From Rallus limicola (taxonomy: Eukaryota; Chordata; Aves; Gruiformes; Rallidae): a stretch of DNA of 64,000 nucleotides. The stretch's first letter is position 1, and every line of letters starts with the position of its first letter. The stretch lies in NCBI GenBank assembly GCA_022605955.1, contig JAKCOZ010000022.1, positions 1,116,001 to 1,180,000 on the forward strand. Reading direction: 5' to 3'. Position numbers and translations under genes: made by a program. Shown here piece by piece: positions 24,801 to 35,523 of the stretch. The notes under the pieces were generated by a model. It was not told where the DNA came from and did not search any database. It saw nothing but the letters and a program-made list of their open reading frames with translations.

Positions 24801-27800
24801 AGCAAAGCTGTCAGAGGGGCTGTGTGTTGAGGTTATTTTCCCTTCTGAGCAGGCACAGAAGCAGGGAGTCCCATGAAGTAAAGCGGGTGGGTGGCAAGGA
24901 CAGTGGAGGTGTCATGAAGTGACGAGTCCCACGTGGGTGAATTCTGTGTGGTCTTGTGAGCACGGGGCTGCCCAGCTGGGCACATCAGCAAGGAGTACTG
25001 GCATTTCAGCAGGAGCCTTTGCAGCAGCCCTAAGTGTGGCCAGAGTGCCAGCTACTGCCTGGAGCCCGTCTGGTTGTGGTGTTGGCAGTGGCTGGGCTTC
25101 CCAGCCCACGAGAGCCAGGCATCCCACCCCTCTGGGATGCGACCCCCTGCTGTGCTGTGAAGCCCAGGCTCACATTGTGGGGGAAGAGGCAAACACTGGG
25201 CACGGGAAGTTAGCAGTGAGGGTTACTGGGGAGCTGTGACAGGGGGAAGGGCTCTGGTTTCAAGCAGCAGTCTGGCGTGGAGAGGCACCCAGGGATTGCA
25301 GCACCAGGATGAATCCCCTGCTCTGAGCAAAAAAGCCTGGGGCTCACCACAGCCCTTTGTGTGGCAGGAGGCTGCGTGTGGTCATGGCTCCTTTGGCCAG
25401 AGGAGAAGCTCCTGTTCCTTGGCAGTCTGGAGCATGGAGGCTTCTATGCCCGGGTCTAGCCGGTCTCGCTCTTAGCCACGTCTGCCTGCAGCACAGCTGG
25501 TTTGAGCCGTGGCAGAGCTGGGGAAGGCAGCCAGGGCCATGTCAGCACTGCCAGGAGTGCTGGAGCCCAGCAGGGCTGAGCGTGTCGGGAGCTTGACGTG
25601 TGTGTCCCCTGCCATGGCCCGCAGTGGGATGGCTGAGGCGAAACACTAACATCTCCAGCTTTGTTCTTGCAGCGGGAAAGCAAATCTGCTCTCAAAGAGA
25701 AATGTTAAGAAGACCGATTCAGGGAAAAGTGATGGTGCCAACTATGAGATGCCAGGATCTCCTGAAGACGTGGAGAGAAACCAGAAGATCCTTCAGTGGA
25801 TCATAGAAGGAGAGAAGGAGATCAGCAGGCATAAGAAAACAAACCATGGGTAAGGGCTGGCATGGGAAGGGGACTTCATGCTGTTGTACTGCATCCCCCA
25901 CACTCAGCTGTCTGCCTCCTTCCTGGAGGCTGAGGAAGGCAGGAAGCCACTGGCACAGGGGTTTGGACCCATTAGAAACCAAGGATTGCTCAGGGGCTAT
26001 AAGGGCTGGTTCTTCTGTTGGGTGACTTGTGCTCCTGGCTGGGAGGTTGCAGCCCCAGGGGAGTCTCACCAATTGCTGCTGTGGTTCGAAGTGGCTAATG
26101 CAGCACACTGTAGGCAGTATTTTTCCTTTGAGCATTTGCTGTATGTTTAGGGGTTGCACTCAGTGATCTCCTGAGGTCTTTTCCAACCTCTACAATTCCT
26201 GATTCTGTACACAAATGTCTGGTGCCACCTGCAAGGTGCTGATAGAAATGCAGGACCCGCTGTGCGGGCTCTGTGGTGCCTGAGGATGCAGTTCAGCACA
26301 GCTCAGGGTTTCTCAGCAGTTCGGCTTGGTGGGAGCATCCCCTGGGATGGCCCTGCTGGCCTAGAGTGGAGCCAAGGACATGTTCATCTCAGGAATCTCA
26401 GGCACGGATCCTTCATCGCAGCCTGGTCAGTCTCTGGCAGGAAGCAGTGCCTGAGGAGTGGGGCTGGGAGGTGTGTTGCTGCTGCCACTGCGGTGCCAGT
26501 GGCTGAGCAGTGAGGCCGATTTCTTCCCTGGTCTGAGGACAGAGGCCGAGTGGGCTGTGCTGCAGCTGGGGCTGAGTGCCCAAGCCGGGGGCATTGCCAG
26601 CCTGCAGGGAGGTCAGGCGGCAGGTTCTGCTGCTGTGGAAGGATGCACACGTCCCTGCGATGTCCCTTTCCCTACAGAGCGGCTCACGGAGAGACCTCCA
26701 GCCCAGGGATACTGTCAGTACAGGGAGGGTGTCCTCTGGGGAGCGTCCCAAAAGGTGGAGCTGCCTTTGGCTGGGTTTGGTTTTCTGTGTTGTGCATGCC
26801 ATGTGGGCCCTGAAGTGAGCTGTGGGCTTTATGTCAGGGCAGGACTGCTCACCCTGATGTCGCCACCTTCTGGTCCTGAAATTTTCTCTGGGGTAGATGA
26901 TGCTTCCCTCTCCCTCAGAAGCTGTGCTGTGAGGAGCTTCCCCAGTGGCTGTTGTGTCCCACTGCAGAGGCAGTAGGTCTATCTCAGTAACTCTGCGTGC
27001 CCAAAGCCACTGTGTGAAACCTTGCCTATCTGTGTGCAGCTCTTCAGGTGCTAAGAAGCAGCTGTCCCATGAAATGGTCCGGCCCCTCTCCATCGAGCGA
27101 CCTGTTGCGGTGCATCCGTGGGTCAGCGCCCAGCTCCGGAATGTCGTCCAGCCTTCTCACCCCTTCATCCAAGATCCCACCATGCCGCCCAATCCAGCCC
27201 CCAACCCTCTCACCCAGCTGGAAGAAGCTCGCAGGAGGCTGGAGGAAGAGGAGAAAAGGGCTGGAAAACTCCCACTTAAACAAAGGTACAGTGCTTGGTA
27301 GGGCCTGGGGGTGCTTGGAGAGAAGGGCGGGAGCCACTCTGAGGGTGACACCTGAGGGAGATGCCCACTGCCCCCTGCTCTGGTCTCTCCAGCTCCCAGC
27401 ACCTCCTAGCTGAAGGCCTGTGCTGAGAGGTCAGAGAAGTCTGCCCCAGTCCCTGCATCATGGTGGGGCAAGTGATGGGACCCATCTGGAGGGTTTGGGC
27501 TGTGGGTCGTGGTTGGAGAGGCTGGAAATGCTCTTGGGAGGGTGGGGATGAGGCTGCTGAGGGTTTGACATGGGGCTGGGCCGGGAGTATGTCTGGAAGG
27601 GGCCTGGCCCAGCAGAGCTCTGTGCCTGCACACTGGCTTTTGGTGCTCCAGAGGACGGTGCAGGAGTAGGGTGCAGCAACGCAGAGCTCAGAATTCACCC
27701 TTCACCCACATGTGCTGTGGGCCCCCAGCAAGGGCTGCTCACAGCATCTGGGCATGAGCGCTGGGCTGTGGTCCCATCACAGCAGCATCCACCATGCTGT

Positions 27801-30800
27801 GTGGCCCTGTCCAAGTCACTGCGTCCTTCTGTGACTCGGCGCCTGTCGCGGGGCTGATCCTGCCCCTGTGTTATCTTTCGGGGAAGGTTATTTGCAAGGC
27901 ACATGGAGCGCTCCGATAAAAAGCGGTTAGAAAGCGCTGGATAATTACTGCTAACAGCTAAAAGCACTGCAGCCATTAAACCCTTTCACAGCTTTATAGC
28001 TCTGCTCTGAAACCCTGAGGCTTGGACACCTCACTCCTAGAAACACAAGGTTGATTTCACAATGAAGCTCTTCTAATTGCCCGGCTCCAGTTATTTTTTG
28101 CCTGCAGTGGCTGTAGCAGAGTGCTCCGGGTCTGGGCCAGAGTGGTGACTGAAGGTAATTAGAGGGCTCTGCAAGCCAGGTCAGCGTAGTTTGTTTGATG
28201 TACCTTTCAGCTGCTCTCACTGGGAAGTGTTTATCAGTGGAGTTGTTTCTAGTTGTACAGAATTGTGCACCCTGCCCAGAAGTGCCTGGTGTGGACACAC
28301 ACCCCAGAAGCACCAGCTGGGGCTATAGGCACACACAGTCAGTACTCGGGTACTGTTTTGGCACATGCAGCACACAGGAGGTCTCGTAGGACCCATGTGT
28401 GTTGTGGTAAGTGTGGTGGGAGGGCAGGTCTGGCACTGGGCTGCTCCGCTCACGCTGCCTCCCCAAAAGGCTCTTCCCTGGCAGTGCGGGATCCCCCTGG
28501 CCTGCCCATGGATGGGAAACCATAGAGCTGTTTGCCTGGGGTAACTGCTGGTGGGAAGGAAACATGTCCGGGTCCGGGAGCAGGCAAGAGTGGGTGCGGT
28601 GGTCCCCAGCATGACAGGGGGTCTGGGTGTTGAAATCTCTGATAGGTTTTGGCAGGATTGGGTGCTCCAGGTTTCAGGAAAGCTCCTGCTCTGGTTAGAG
28701 GTCAGGGTTAGGCCCTGGGTGTGTCCAGGGCTGGGTTGGATGGGGCTTTGGGCACCCTGGGTGAGTGAGGGTGTCCCTGCCCATGGCAGGTGGTGGGACT
28801 AGATGACCTTCGAGGTTCCTTCCAACCCAAAGACCTCTGCGATTTAAACAGACCCCGAGTCTCTTCTGGGAGGGGCTGCCCAAAGCCATCAGGGAGCTGC
28901 GTGAAACAGAGCAGGGAGTTCATGTGGAAGCACCATTTACTTCAGTCAGGAGCTTCGGAGAGCTCTGGGAAATTGGAACCTGTGCCCAGGTTCATCCAGG
29001 CAGCCACCGGGCAGGGGAGGGGGAGGCGAGTCCTTCAGCTCATGAGCCTCACGCCAGCTTTGTGTGGCCAGGCTGGCCTTGGGAGCGGTTCCCCAGCGTG
29101 CCAGCCCCTCGCTGTCGCTGCAGCTCAGTGCCACAGATCCCTTTTGTTCACAGCTGGATGAAGCAATTCCCACCAGCTCCTCAGGGACAGGATTTTCGCA
29201 AGCAGAGAGTATGCTAGCAGGAGCCAAGCTGGGGATCAGCTAGGTTGGGCCAGGCCTGGAAGGGGAGCAACGCTGGTTGCTGGTCACTCCCAAGGTACCC
29301 TCTGGGTACATTTCAGGCTTCCCGAAGCAGTCCAGCCCCAGGGCTGAGCTGGAGCAAGCTGGATCACTCACCTCTGCAGTGCAGCGGGGCTGAGTTTGTG
29401 CTCTAGCTTGGCCTTAGTTTCCATGTCTCAGCACCACAGGGTTGGAAGTCTGGAATTCCGGACCTGGAGTGAGGTGCAGACACACCAGGTCGGACAGGCG
29501 CTGCCGCTTGTGCGCTGGATACTGGGGTCATGTGGGGGATAAATGCAGCTGGGGGAGCTGATCCCAGGAGGGGTGGGTGGTGGTACCTGCTGTGTTCCTG
29601 GGTCATGCTGCTGCCTGGGAGATGAGGCAGGTGGAGGCTGTAATGAGGCAGAGCTCAGATGTGGGCTGGGGCCTGTTTGGGTGAGCCAGGGTCTCCGGAG
29701 ATCTCTCAGCAGAGAGGCTGTCTGGTGGTGGTGCTCTCATGAAAGAAACTCTTGGAAAATTGTGTTTCCAGTGGTTGCTTATTCATGAGCCCTTCTCCAG
29801 CCTGCTGAGGATCAGCGCCTGCAGCTTGGGATGTGCCTGTGTCCTGCCATTCTCTTGGGTCGAGCCCCAGGAGCTTTAATTTTCGGCAGAAGCTGGGGCT
29901 CCAGAACCCCATAGGGTTGGGTCAAGCTCCAGCCCTGCAGAGCAGTGGGGAGTTAATGCTTTCAGGCAGCATGTCATGGAGTGAGGTGAGCACCGGGCTG
30001 GGCTGAGTGCTCCCAGGAACAGCCTCTCAGGGCTAACTGATGTGGCAGGATTTGCACCCAGCCACCTGCACCAGGCCCCCCTTGCTTCTGTGGCGGGTGA
30101 GCTCAGCCTAGGGGTCCTGTCCATCTCCAGAGGGGAGCAGCCTCAGGAACCCATGCAGGGCATGTAGCCCTGTCCCCGGGGCCCAGGCATGCTGCAGCTT
30201 GCTCAGTCCCAGGTTCTTCCTCGCAGGATTCAGAGAAGCTTCGTGACTTTGAGGTGTTCCAAACCCCTCCAATTATCTTCTGCCTCACAGGCTTCACAGA
30301 ACCTGCCTGAATTTATGACCCATTTTTCCTTTAAACGCGTCTTTTCTTAATTTTCTTTTTTTTCCCCCTTTTTTCCCCAAGGATGATTCAGTTCCTCAGT
30401 GTTTGTCTAGCTGAAGGGCAGTGGCAGAGGCTCAGAGCGCTGCTGGCTCCAGGCTTTGGCACCTTCCCTCCCAGAATGCTGCATCTGCTCCAAAGGCAGC
30501 GCAGGCACCAGGCTGGCTGTTCGGTTGGACCTCAGCCCTCTCGTGTGTGCTGGTCTCGGTTACAGTGCCAATGTTGATGTGGGCATGCCATTAAAGAGGT
30601 GCTCTGCCCATGGGCCAGCATGTAAAGGTTAGGATTTGGAGTCACTTCCAAAACTGCAGTTGCCTCCTGTGCTCAGCAAACCCCAGGTCTTAGAGCAACT
30701 TCCCAAGCGCATAAATACAAACCCCTCTCCCTCACCCAGCCTGCTTTGGGAACAATTCCTTTCTGGGCTGCCAAATTTGGTTTATGTGACACTGAAAGTG

Positions 30801-33221
30801 AAGGCTCAAACCACAGGCGCCGTGTGACTGGGCCATGTAGGCTGCTGCGATGGTCGCGTGGCATTTACGGTGCCCTGGGCATAGGGCTCCATGGAAGGGC
30901 CAAGCACCCTGTTCCCACTGCTGCTGCCCCTGAAAACAGGGCTAGGCCGGGCTGTCGGTCTGCTGGTGGCACCGAGTCGCAGAGCCCTGGTGCCTGAGCC
31001 AGGCCTGAGCCCAGTGCAGCTTCAGCAGAGCCACGAACACGGGAGAGTGGAGCCACTGAGGGAGCAGGAGTGGCGGTGCCTTGTCACCCTGTGTGGAGGG
31101 GACAGGCAGCAAAGCTGTCAGGAATGTCCTGGACAGCTTACACTGGGGACTTCATGAGTCTCCAACATAAGAAGGACATGGAACTGTTGGGACAGGGCCA
31201 GAGGAGGCCATGAAGATGATCAGAGGTCTTCACCTCTCCTATGTAGACAGGCTGAGAGAGTTGGGCTAGTTCAGCCTGGAGAAGAGAAGGCTGCAGGGGG
31301 GACCTTATAGCAGCATGACAGTCCCTGAAGGGGCTACAGAAAAGCTGGGGAGGGACTTAGAAGGGCCTGGAGTGATAGGACATGGGGGAATGGGTTTAAA
31401 TTGGAAAAGGGTAGATTTAGATTGGATGTTACAAAGAAATTCTTCACTCTGAAGGTGGTGAGCCCCTGGCACAGGGTGCTCAGGGAGATGGTGGCTGCCC
31501 CCTCCTTGGAGGTGTTCAGGGCCAGGTTGGATGGGGCTTCGAGCAGCCTGGGCTGGTGAGAGGTGTCCCTGCCCATGGCAGGGGGGTAGGGCTGGATGGG
31601 CTTTGAGGTCCCTTTGAGGCCATTCTGTGATTCCGTGTCCCGCTGCAAGCTGCATGCCTTCCAACTTCCGTCCACACAGGGAGGGGGTGAGCAGGGGAGG
31701 GCGGGAGCAGGATTGGCCCCACCGTGGTGTAGGTCAGAGGAAAGCCATGCTGAGCTGTTTTGGATGTGTGGCAGTAACCCAGGGAGCAGCGTTTGCACGA
31801 CTGCTCCTGAGCTCGGCACATGCCAGGAGCTGTCTGGGTCTGCTGCCATGGGATGGGTGGGATGTTCTTGCCCATCTTGGCCGTGCTGCGGGAAGATCTC
31901 CTCCCAAAGCCTGGGAACAGGTTACTTAAGCACAGCGGGGCTGAGCTAGAACCTGTACTCTCCTTGTAGCTGCTGTCTGGCCCCATCTGGCTTTCCCAAG
32001 TGCCGTTTGCCCCTTCCCCACCCTCGGTGCTTGGAGCAAAGGGTGCTCCTGGGGGCCCCAGGTCTCCAGCATCTCCATCGGGCGCTGAGGCTGCAGGTGC
32101 ATCCCAGGGTGCTGATGCTCAGGGCTGCTGGTGTTTTTGCATGGCAGGTTGAAGCCCCAGAAGAGACCAGGCAGCGGCGCGTCCCAGCCCTGCGAGAACA
32201 TCGTGGTTGCTTACTACTTCTGTGGAGAGCCGATCCCCTACCGCACCCTTGTCAAAGGACGTGTGGTGACGCTGGGACAGTTCAAGGAGCTGCTGACCAA
32301 GAAAGGGAACTACAGGTAAGGACTGCTGCCAGTGAGGGGGTGCCAGGGGGCTCTCAGTGACCCCTGTCAGAGACCTCTGCCAAAATGTGGTGGTGTTGCC
32401 CCCTCCAAGGTAAAGGAACATGGGGGAGGTAGGCTTGGAGGGGGGTGGGGAGGGGCTTCTGGAGCCTTCCAGGAGGGCTGTGGTGGGGCAGTGGCAGTGC
32501 AGCCTTGGCTGTTGAAGAACCAGGTTACAGGGGTGAGGAGATGGAAGTGTCCTGCATCTCAGTGTGCGCCTTCAGCTGCTGAGCTCATGGGCAGGGTCCT
32601 GGGCTGGTGCAGGGCATCAGGTGGTGCTCTGGGTGCTGCAGGAGGCCCTTGGGCTGTTTCAGCCCCTCACAGCGTCTCCTCCACTGGGGATGAGGAAGTT
32701 GGGTCCTGCCGGCACCCCAAAGCAGCCAGGCATGGGACACGTAGCTCTCCGTGTCCCCCCTTCCAGGCAGGAGCTGCCATGGGAAGCCTGCCTAGAAACA
32801 TTCTGCCAGTGCAGGTGGCTCATGCGATGCTTTTGGGAGATCTCTGAATGGGCTTGGGTTCGGGGCTGGAACTCCTGAACCTGCCAGCACAGACCCTGAA
32901 CCATTGGGTTTTGGGTTGGGGGCAGAATTATGGCCCCCACTGCCTCCCCGTTTGGGGGAGCGGCTCCCCACGCGCCATGAGCTCAGGGCCACAGAGGAGC
33001 CTTTCCCAGGTTTGGGACCCATGATGCTCCCATGATTGTTCACCTGGTTTTCCATCGGTTTCCCTTCCCTGCCCCCCTGTTCCTGCCTTGTCAGGTATTA
33101 CTTTAAGAAAGTGAGTGACGAGTTCGACTGTGGTGTGGTCTTCGAGGAGGTGCGGGAGGACGACACCATCCTGCCCATCTTCGAAGAGAAGATCATCGGG
33201 AAGGTGGAAAAGATCGACTAA
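3725..33221 (+). CDS. AXIN1: AXIN1 (axin 1), 3' part of the gene, 8 coding exons in window
   Basis: Join of 3725-3865, 10637-10733, 17925-18062, 23316-23869, 25673-25849, 27040-27285, 32148-32315 and 33095-33221; 548 residues plus a split first codon, with phases consistent at every junction. Axin is the cytoplasmic scaffold of the beta-catenin destruction complex. Visible in order: a linker with [19 protein letters not shown], the GSK3-binding helix ([18 protein letters not shown]), the beta-catenin-binding helix ([14 protein letters not shown]), Ser-Pro motifs, a histidine-rich stretch, an acidic/basic coiled segment ([16 protein letters not shown]) and the C-terminal DIX domain used for head-to-tail polymerisation, ending in KVEKID. 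The first large coding exon, with the tankyrase-binding and RGS domains, lies left of the window. The gene converges on PDIA2. The conserved block order and near-identity of the DIX region to vertebrate axin 1 rule out AXIN2. Confidence 0.97.
8043..8070. repeat. AT-rich simple repeat, (TA)n
   Basis: Run of tatatttttatatatatatata in an AXIN1 intron. Confidence 0.85.
8426..8455. repeat. Purine tract, (GA)n-like
   Basis: aaaaaaagagagagagagaa followed by agaaaaa; a simple purine-rich tract. Confidence 0.8.
10637..10733 (+). CDS. AXIN1: AXIN1 coding exon
   Basis: 97 bp between ttcctgcag and GTAAGT. The split Val codon is followed by [18 protein letters not shown], and the exon ends at a codon boundary after PLPHIP. 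The same 97-bp phase pattern is expected for vertebrate axin. Confidence 0.96.
11560..11600. repeat. Purine tract with G and A runs
   Basis: Consecutive G6, G6 and A11 runs followed by a C6 run; low-complexity sequence in an AXIN1 intron. Confidence 0.8.
11878..11898. repeat. (TTG)n microsatellite
   Basis: About six tandem gtt/ttg triplets after a T run. Confidence 0.8.
13957..14528. promoter_or_regulatory. Cluster of GATA-type hexamers in AXIN1 intron
   Basis: TGATAA at 13957-13962, 14182-14187 and 14286-14291; TTATCA at 13980-13985; AGATAA at 14496-14501, 14508-14513 and 14523-14528. Seven WGATAA words fall in 572 bases, the last three within 33 bases. Function is inferred only from density. 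Confidence 0.35.
17925..18062 (+). CDS. AXIN1: AXIN1 coding exon with GSK3-binding helix
   Basis: 138 bp (46 codons) after ccctccag, ending before a GTTAGT donor. Reads [16 protein letters not shown], then a charged amphipathic helix with [13 protein letters not shown]. In mammalian axin this helix docks GSK3-beta. The donor lacks the usual A at +3 but keeps the frame into the next exon (EEEGEDAD). Confidence 0.96.
20621..20634 (-). promoter_or_regulatory. CTCF-type core motif
   Basis: The + strand gcgccatctagtgg is, on the - strand, CCACTAGATGGCGC. This agrees at every position with the CTCF core consensus CCASYAGRKGGCRC. It lies in a local CpG-rich patch 57 bases before the minisatellite. 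Motif match only; occupancy is not shown. Confidence 0.6.
20691..20937. repeat. Composite 30/20-bp GC-rich minisatellite
   Basis: Alternates a 30-base unit (agcacggagcccgtgtgagc plus ccgtgtcccc) with a 20-base unit (agcatggagcccgtcttccc and variants). Unit starts: 20691, 20721, 20751 (20), 20771, 20801 (20), 20821, 20851 (20), 20871, 20901 (20), then a partial copy at 20921. The 30-mer looks like the 20-mer with an internal 10-base duplication (gcccgtgtga/gcccgtgtcc). Confidence 0.95.
23316..23869 (+). CDS. AXIN1: AXIN1 large coding exon with beta-catenin-binding site
   Basis: 554 bp after tttcttgcag, donor GTGAGT. Begins [15 protein letters not shown]. It contains the beta-catenin-binding helix [14 protein letters not shown], clustered Ser-Pro sites ([17 protein letters not shown]), a histidine-rich stretch ([13 protein letters not shown]) and [20 protein letters not shown]. 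Ends within the split Ser codon after LGY. Confidence 0.96.
23870..25672 (+). other. AXIN1: AXIN1 intron, 1.8 kb
   Basis: Nothing recognised apart from the splice sites. The short open frames are not supported. Confidence 0.7.
25673..25849 (+). CDS. AXIN1: AXIN1 coding exon
   Basis: 177 bp after gttcttgcag, donor GTAAGG. Reads [20 protein letters not shown] and later [20 protein letters not shown], a segment well conserved in vertebrate axins. Takes in 1 nt and carries out 2. Confidence 0.95.
25850..27039 (+). other. AXIN1: AXIN1 intron, 1.2 kb, with CR1 remnant
   Basis: Contains a short CR1 3' end near 26152-26211. Nothing else recognised. Confidence 0.7.
26152..26211 (+). mobile_element. 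CR1 LINE 3'-end fragment
   Basis: Carries the hallmark bird CR1 tail: a GATCTCCTGAGGTC-type phrase, then TTCCAACCTCTACAATTC and a degenerate ATTCTGT repeat. Only about 60 bases are recognisable. Sense orientation on + strand. Confidence 0.8.
27040..27285 (+). CDS. AXIN1: AXIN1 coding exon
   Basis: 246 bp after ctgtgtgcag, donor GTACAG. Encodes [20 protein letters not shown], then [20 protein letters not shown] and [19 protein letters not shown], a short charged helix just before the DIX domain. Ends LPLKQ plus a split Arg codon. Confidence 0.95.
28715..28852 (+). mobile_element. CR1 LINE fragment (sense)
   Basis: Shows the CR1 3' phrases for 'ggctgggttggatggggct', 'tccctgcccatggcagg' and 'gactagatgacctt', then 'gaggttccttccaaccc'. 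The left boundary is approximate. Confidence 0.85.
31160..31637 (+). mobile_element. CR1 LINE fragment, about 480 bp (sense)
   Basis: Long match to the bird CR1 3' region: 'agaggaggccatgaagatga', 'cagcctggagaagagaagg', 'aaattcttcactctgaagg', 'tccctgcccatggcagg', ending 'attctgtgattccgtg' like the CR1 terminal octamer repeat. It sits inside the AXIN1 intron upstream of the DIX exons. Confidence 0.92.
32148..32315 (+). CDS. AXIN1: AXIN1 coding exon, start of DIX domain
   Basis: 168 bp after catggcag, donor GTAAGG. Reads [15 protein letters not shown], then the first DIX strands ([19 protein letters not shown]) and [14 protein letters not shown]. It joins directly to the previous exon in frame, so no extra exon is needed between them. 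Confidence 0.97.
32316..33094 (+). other. AXIN1: AXIN1 last intron, 0.8 kb
   Basis: Ordinary GC-rich intron bounded by GTAAGG and ccttgtcag. No other feature seen. Confidence 0.7.
33095..33221 (+). CDS. AXIN1: AXIN1 last coding exon, end of DIX domain and stop
   Basis: 127 bp after ccttgtcag. Reads [20 protein letters not shown] and ends IIGKVEKID, followed by TAA at 33219-33221. This is the canonical axin C terminus. Confidence 0.97.
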
Positions 33222-33545
33222 GCTCCAGGGCTGCCAAGGCACGAGGCCAGGACTGTGAAAGACTCTGGGACCGGAGGAGAGGGGCGTGGGACGAATGCAG
33301 GCGCTGCCGCTGCCTCGGGCCAGCCCAGGCCGGAGGGCAGCACCCTGCACCGGGGCAAGCTCCGGGTCGATGGTGGATGCCGTTTCACCCCACAAACCTG
33401 TCGGTGGGAGCTCGGGCTCCTTCTCTGTACCGAATCTGAGTGTAATGTAGCATTGTACAGTGCGTTAGAAAGTGTAATATGACCTTGTTTACTAAAGCTG
33501 CATATTTTTGATATATTGTAATAAAAGGAAAATATTTCCGATGTC
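33222..33545 (+). other. AXIN1: AXIN1 3' untranslated region (proximal form)
   Basis: About 320 bases from the stop codon to just past the AATAAA at 33520. The last 120 bases are AT-rich, unlike the GC-rich start, as is common near cleavage sites. Confidence 0.8.
33520..33525 (+). terminator. AXIN1: AXIN1 polyadenylation signal AATAAA
   Basis: AATAAA about 300 bases after the stop, followed within 30-50 bases by a GT-rich tract (tgtacgtgtgg) suitable as the downstream element. Confidence 0.8.
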
Positions 33546-35490
33546 ACAGTGCTCTTATGTACGTGTGGAACACGCAGGTACCATAGAGCTCACCCAAAGG
33601 GTGCTGCCCCCGCCAGATACCGGCTGCTCCTCGTACCCTGCTCCAGCCCCATGGCACAGACGACTTCGGAGCGGCACCCAGGCAGAGCCACTCTTCCCCA
33701 GAGGTGTGGAAGGGGCAGCCGTGCTCTAAAGGGGCTGTGGTCCCAGCCCACCACCAAGGATGACTGAGGCCTTGGGAAGGAGGTGTCTCTCATCTGCCTG
33801 GCGGTCTCAGCTGCTGCACATGGTAGGATGTTGGTTTGGTTTTGTTCCCTCCTGAGCTTTCTTAAAACTGAGTAAAGCCCCAAGACCTGGGGGGAGGCCA
33901 GTGCCTGCTCTGGGGGCGCTGCAGAACTACCTGGGAGCCAGGGTGGTGGGCTGGGTGCTGGCATCCTGCCCCACATGGACCCCAAGGAGGGTTTACCTCC
34001 TACCAGGGTGCTGCAGCTCGGTGGGGTCTGGCACCCCCGGGCCTGGTGTGGACATGCCTGAGCCCCTGGGCCGAGCTCCGGCCTGTGTCAGGGAACTTCT
34101 GCAGGAGAAACTTCGTAGGGGAGAGAAACAATGAGTCACTAAATCTGAGAGGCAAACCCCATCTTTTATGAGTCCCATGGCTTCTGATGGCTTCCAAGTG
34201 CAAGGGCGGTGCTGCCAGAAGCGAAGGGACTCAGTGGCACCGGTCAGTGGGGCTTGTAGGGCTGGGGGCAGCTGGGACCTCCTGGGCTTACTCGTCGGCA
34301 AGAAAGTTGGGGGCTACGCCATGCTCCCCCCGCCCGTCACTCAGCCCTGCCAGGCCAGGCTATGCCCTGGTCCAGCACGGCTGTGGCTCTGTGCCAGCTC
34401 CTTCAGAGACCAGGCCTTGCCCACCCCAGAAACTGGGGTGGCCCCCAGAGCCCGGGGATTCCATGTCAGCGCTCAGCTGTATGTTGGGGCTGCAGGGCCC
34501 CCATGGCACCACGCTGGGATGCAACTCAGCCTGTTGTATTGTCACCGAGTGCCTTCAACACCTGGTCCTATGATCTGCCCCCACCCCATGTGAACACCCG
34601 GGCACAGCATTATGAGCAGTTTTCTGCCCTGGTTCTTTAAGTGCTGGTGTGACTGGTGCAGCTGTTAACACACCTAGGATTTCCATCTCCCCCTTTTTTT
34701 CAGGGGGGGGGACTGTCCCTATAAATCTCTACAGCAGCCACGCGGCCCCAGCGACGTCTCCTCTGCGCTCTTGTGTGCTGACTTGTACAATGATCTTTCC
34801 AAAGGTACTTGGATAAAACAAAATAAAACCCCAGGTCCCACCACTGGCTGCTCTTGTCCTTCCCTGCTGAGCTGCGCCCTGGGCTCCCTGCTGGGCCGGC
34901 CGCTAGATGGGGCAGGTCAGGCATGGGCCCCTTGCTGGTCGGGGTGGCTGTGGCTACCTCAGGGGCTCCGTGGGGAATTGCCCACAGCCAGGGGATGCTG
35001 CTGGAGGTTTTGGGTTGAGGGCCCAGAGGCTGCAAGCTCGGCTTAAGAGGAGTGTTTAGAGCCCTATGTTGGGCTTTTCTTGCCTTCCCTGGCTGGGGCA
35101 GCAGATCCCAGGGACTGGTACACGATGGCGGATCTGGGGTGGGAGGGTGGCCAGGGAGCCGGTGAGGGTCCAGCGGGTCCCCGTTGCCTGCACCCCAGCA
35201 GCCCTGCACCAGGCCCAGTATGGAGGTTGCCAGGCTCCCCCCAAGCCCGTCCCCTCTGTGGCCTCGGGCATCCCATGTCACTGCAGGGCTGCCATGCCGC
35301 AGCTGAGACAGGGCTGCACCTGCACAACACCCCAGGGAGGTGGAGGGTGCATGGTAGCACCCCTCCAATGGGGCGCGGGGCCAAGCTGCCCTGTGCAGGA
35401 CACCCCATGGCCGGCTGCACCCCCAGACAGAGGGGTGCTCCCCAAGGCTGACAGCTGCAGACACAGACCAGAGCCCGTATTGTTTCCAGG
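33546..35490. other. Intergenic region between convergent AXIN1 and PDIA2
   Basis: No coding exon recognised. It contains the candidate distal poly(A) signal at 34822 and a pyrimidine-then-G-run junction at 34688-34711 followed by TATAAATC. The open frames are isolated and match nothing known to me. Confidence 0.6.
34822..34827 (+). terminator. Candidate distal polyadenylation signal on + strand
   Basis: Canonical AATAAA in ggataaaacaaaataaaacc. It could serve a longer AXIN1 3' UTR of about 1.6 kb, or belong to nothing. Only the hexamer supports it. Confidence 0.3.
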
Positions 35491-35493
35491 TTG

Positions 35494-35499
35494 TTTATA
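35494..35499 (-). terminator. PDIA2: PDIA2 candidate polyadenylation signal (TATAAA variant)
   Basis: The - strand TATAAA lies 25 bases after the stop. A GT-rich tract (ggtctgtgtctgc) lies downstream on the - strand. No AATAAA is nearby, so the 3' UTR is probably very short. Confidence 0.45.
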
Positions 35500-35523
35500 G
35501 TGCGGGACGGGGCAGGATGGGGC

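Larger units (their letters stand above)
27286..32147 (+). other. AXIN1: AXIN1 intron, 4.9 kb, with two CR1 copies
   Basis: Holds CR1 fragments near 28715-28852 and 31160-31637 and a T/C-rich stretch at 30325-30380. This is where mammals place the alternatively spliced 36-codon AXIN1 exon. I found no acceptor-exon-donor unit encoding such a peptide here. Confidence 0.7.

Noticed and set aside
26080..26100. tRNA B-box-like ggttcgaa
   Set aside because: No A box or cloverleaf stems around it.
27366..27382. Second CTCF-like word (reverse of gccccctgctctgg)
   Set aside because: The flanking CC of the core is absent; too weak to call.
29147..29220. Good acceptor (ttttgttcacag) suggesting an extra AXIN1 exon
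   Set aside because: The following sequence has no matching donor in a useful phase and encodes nothing axin-like.
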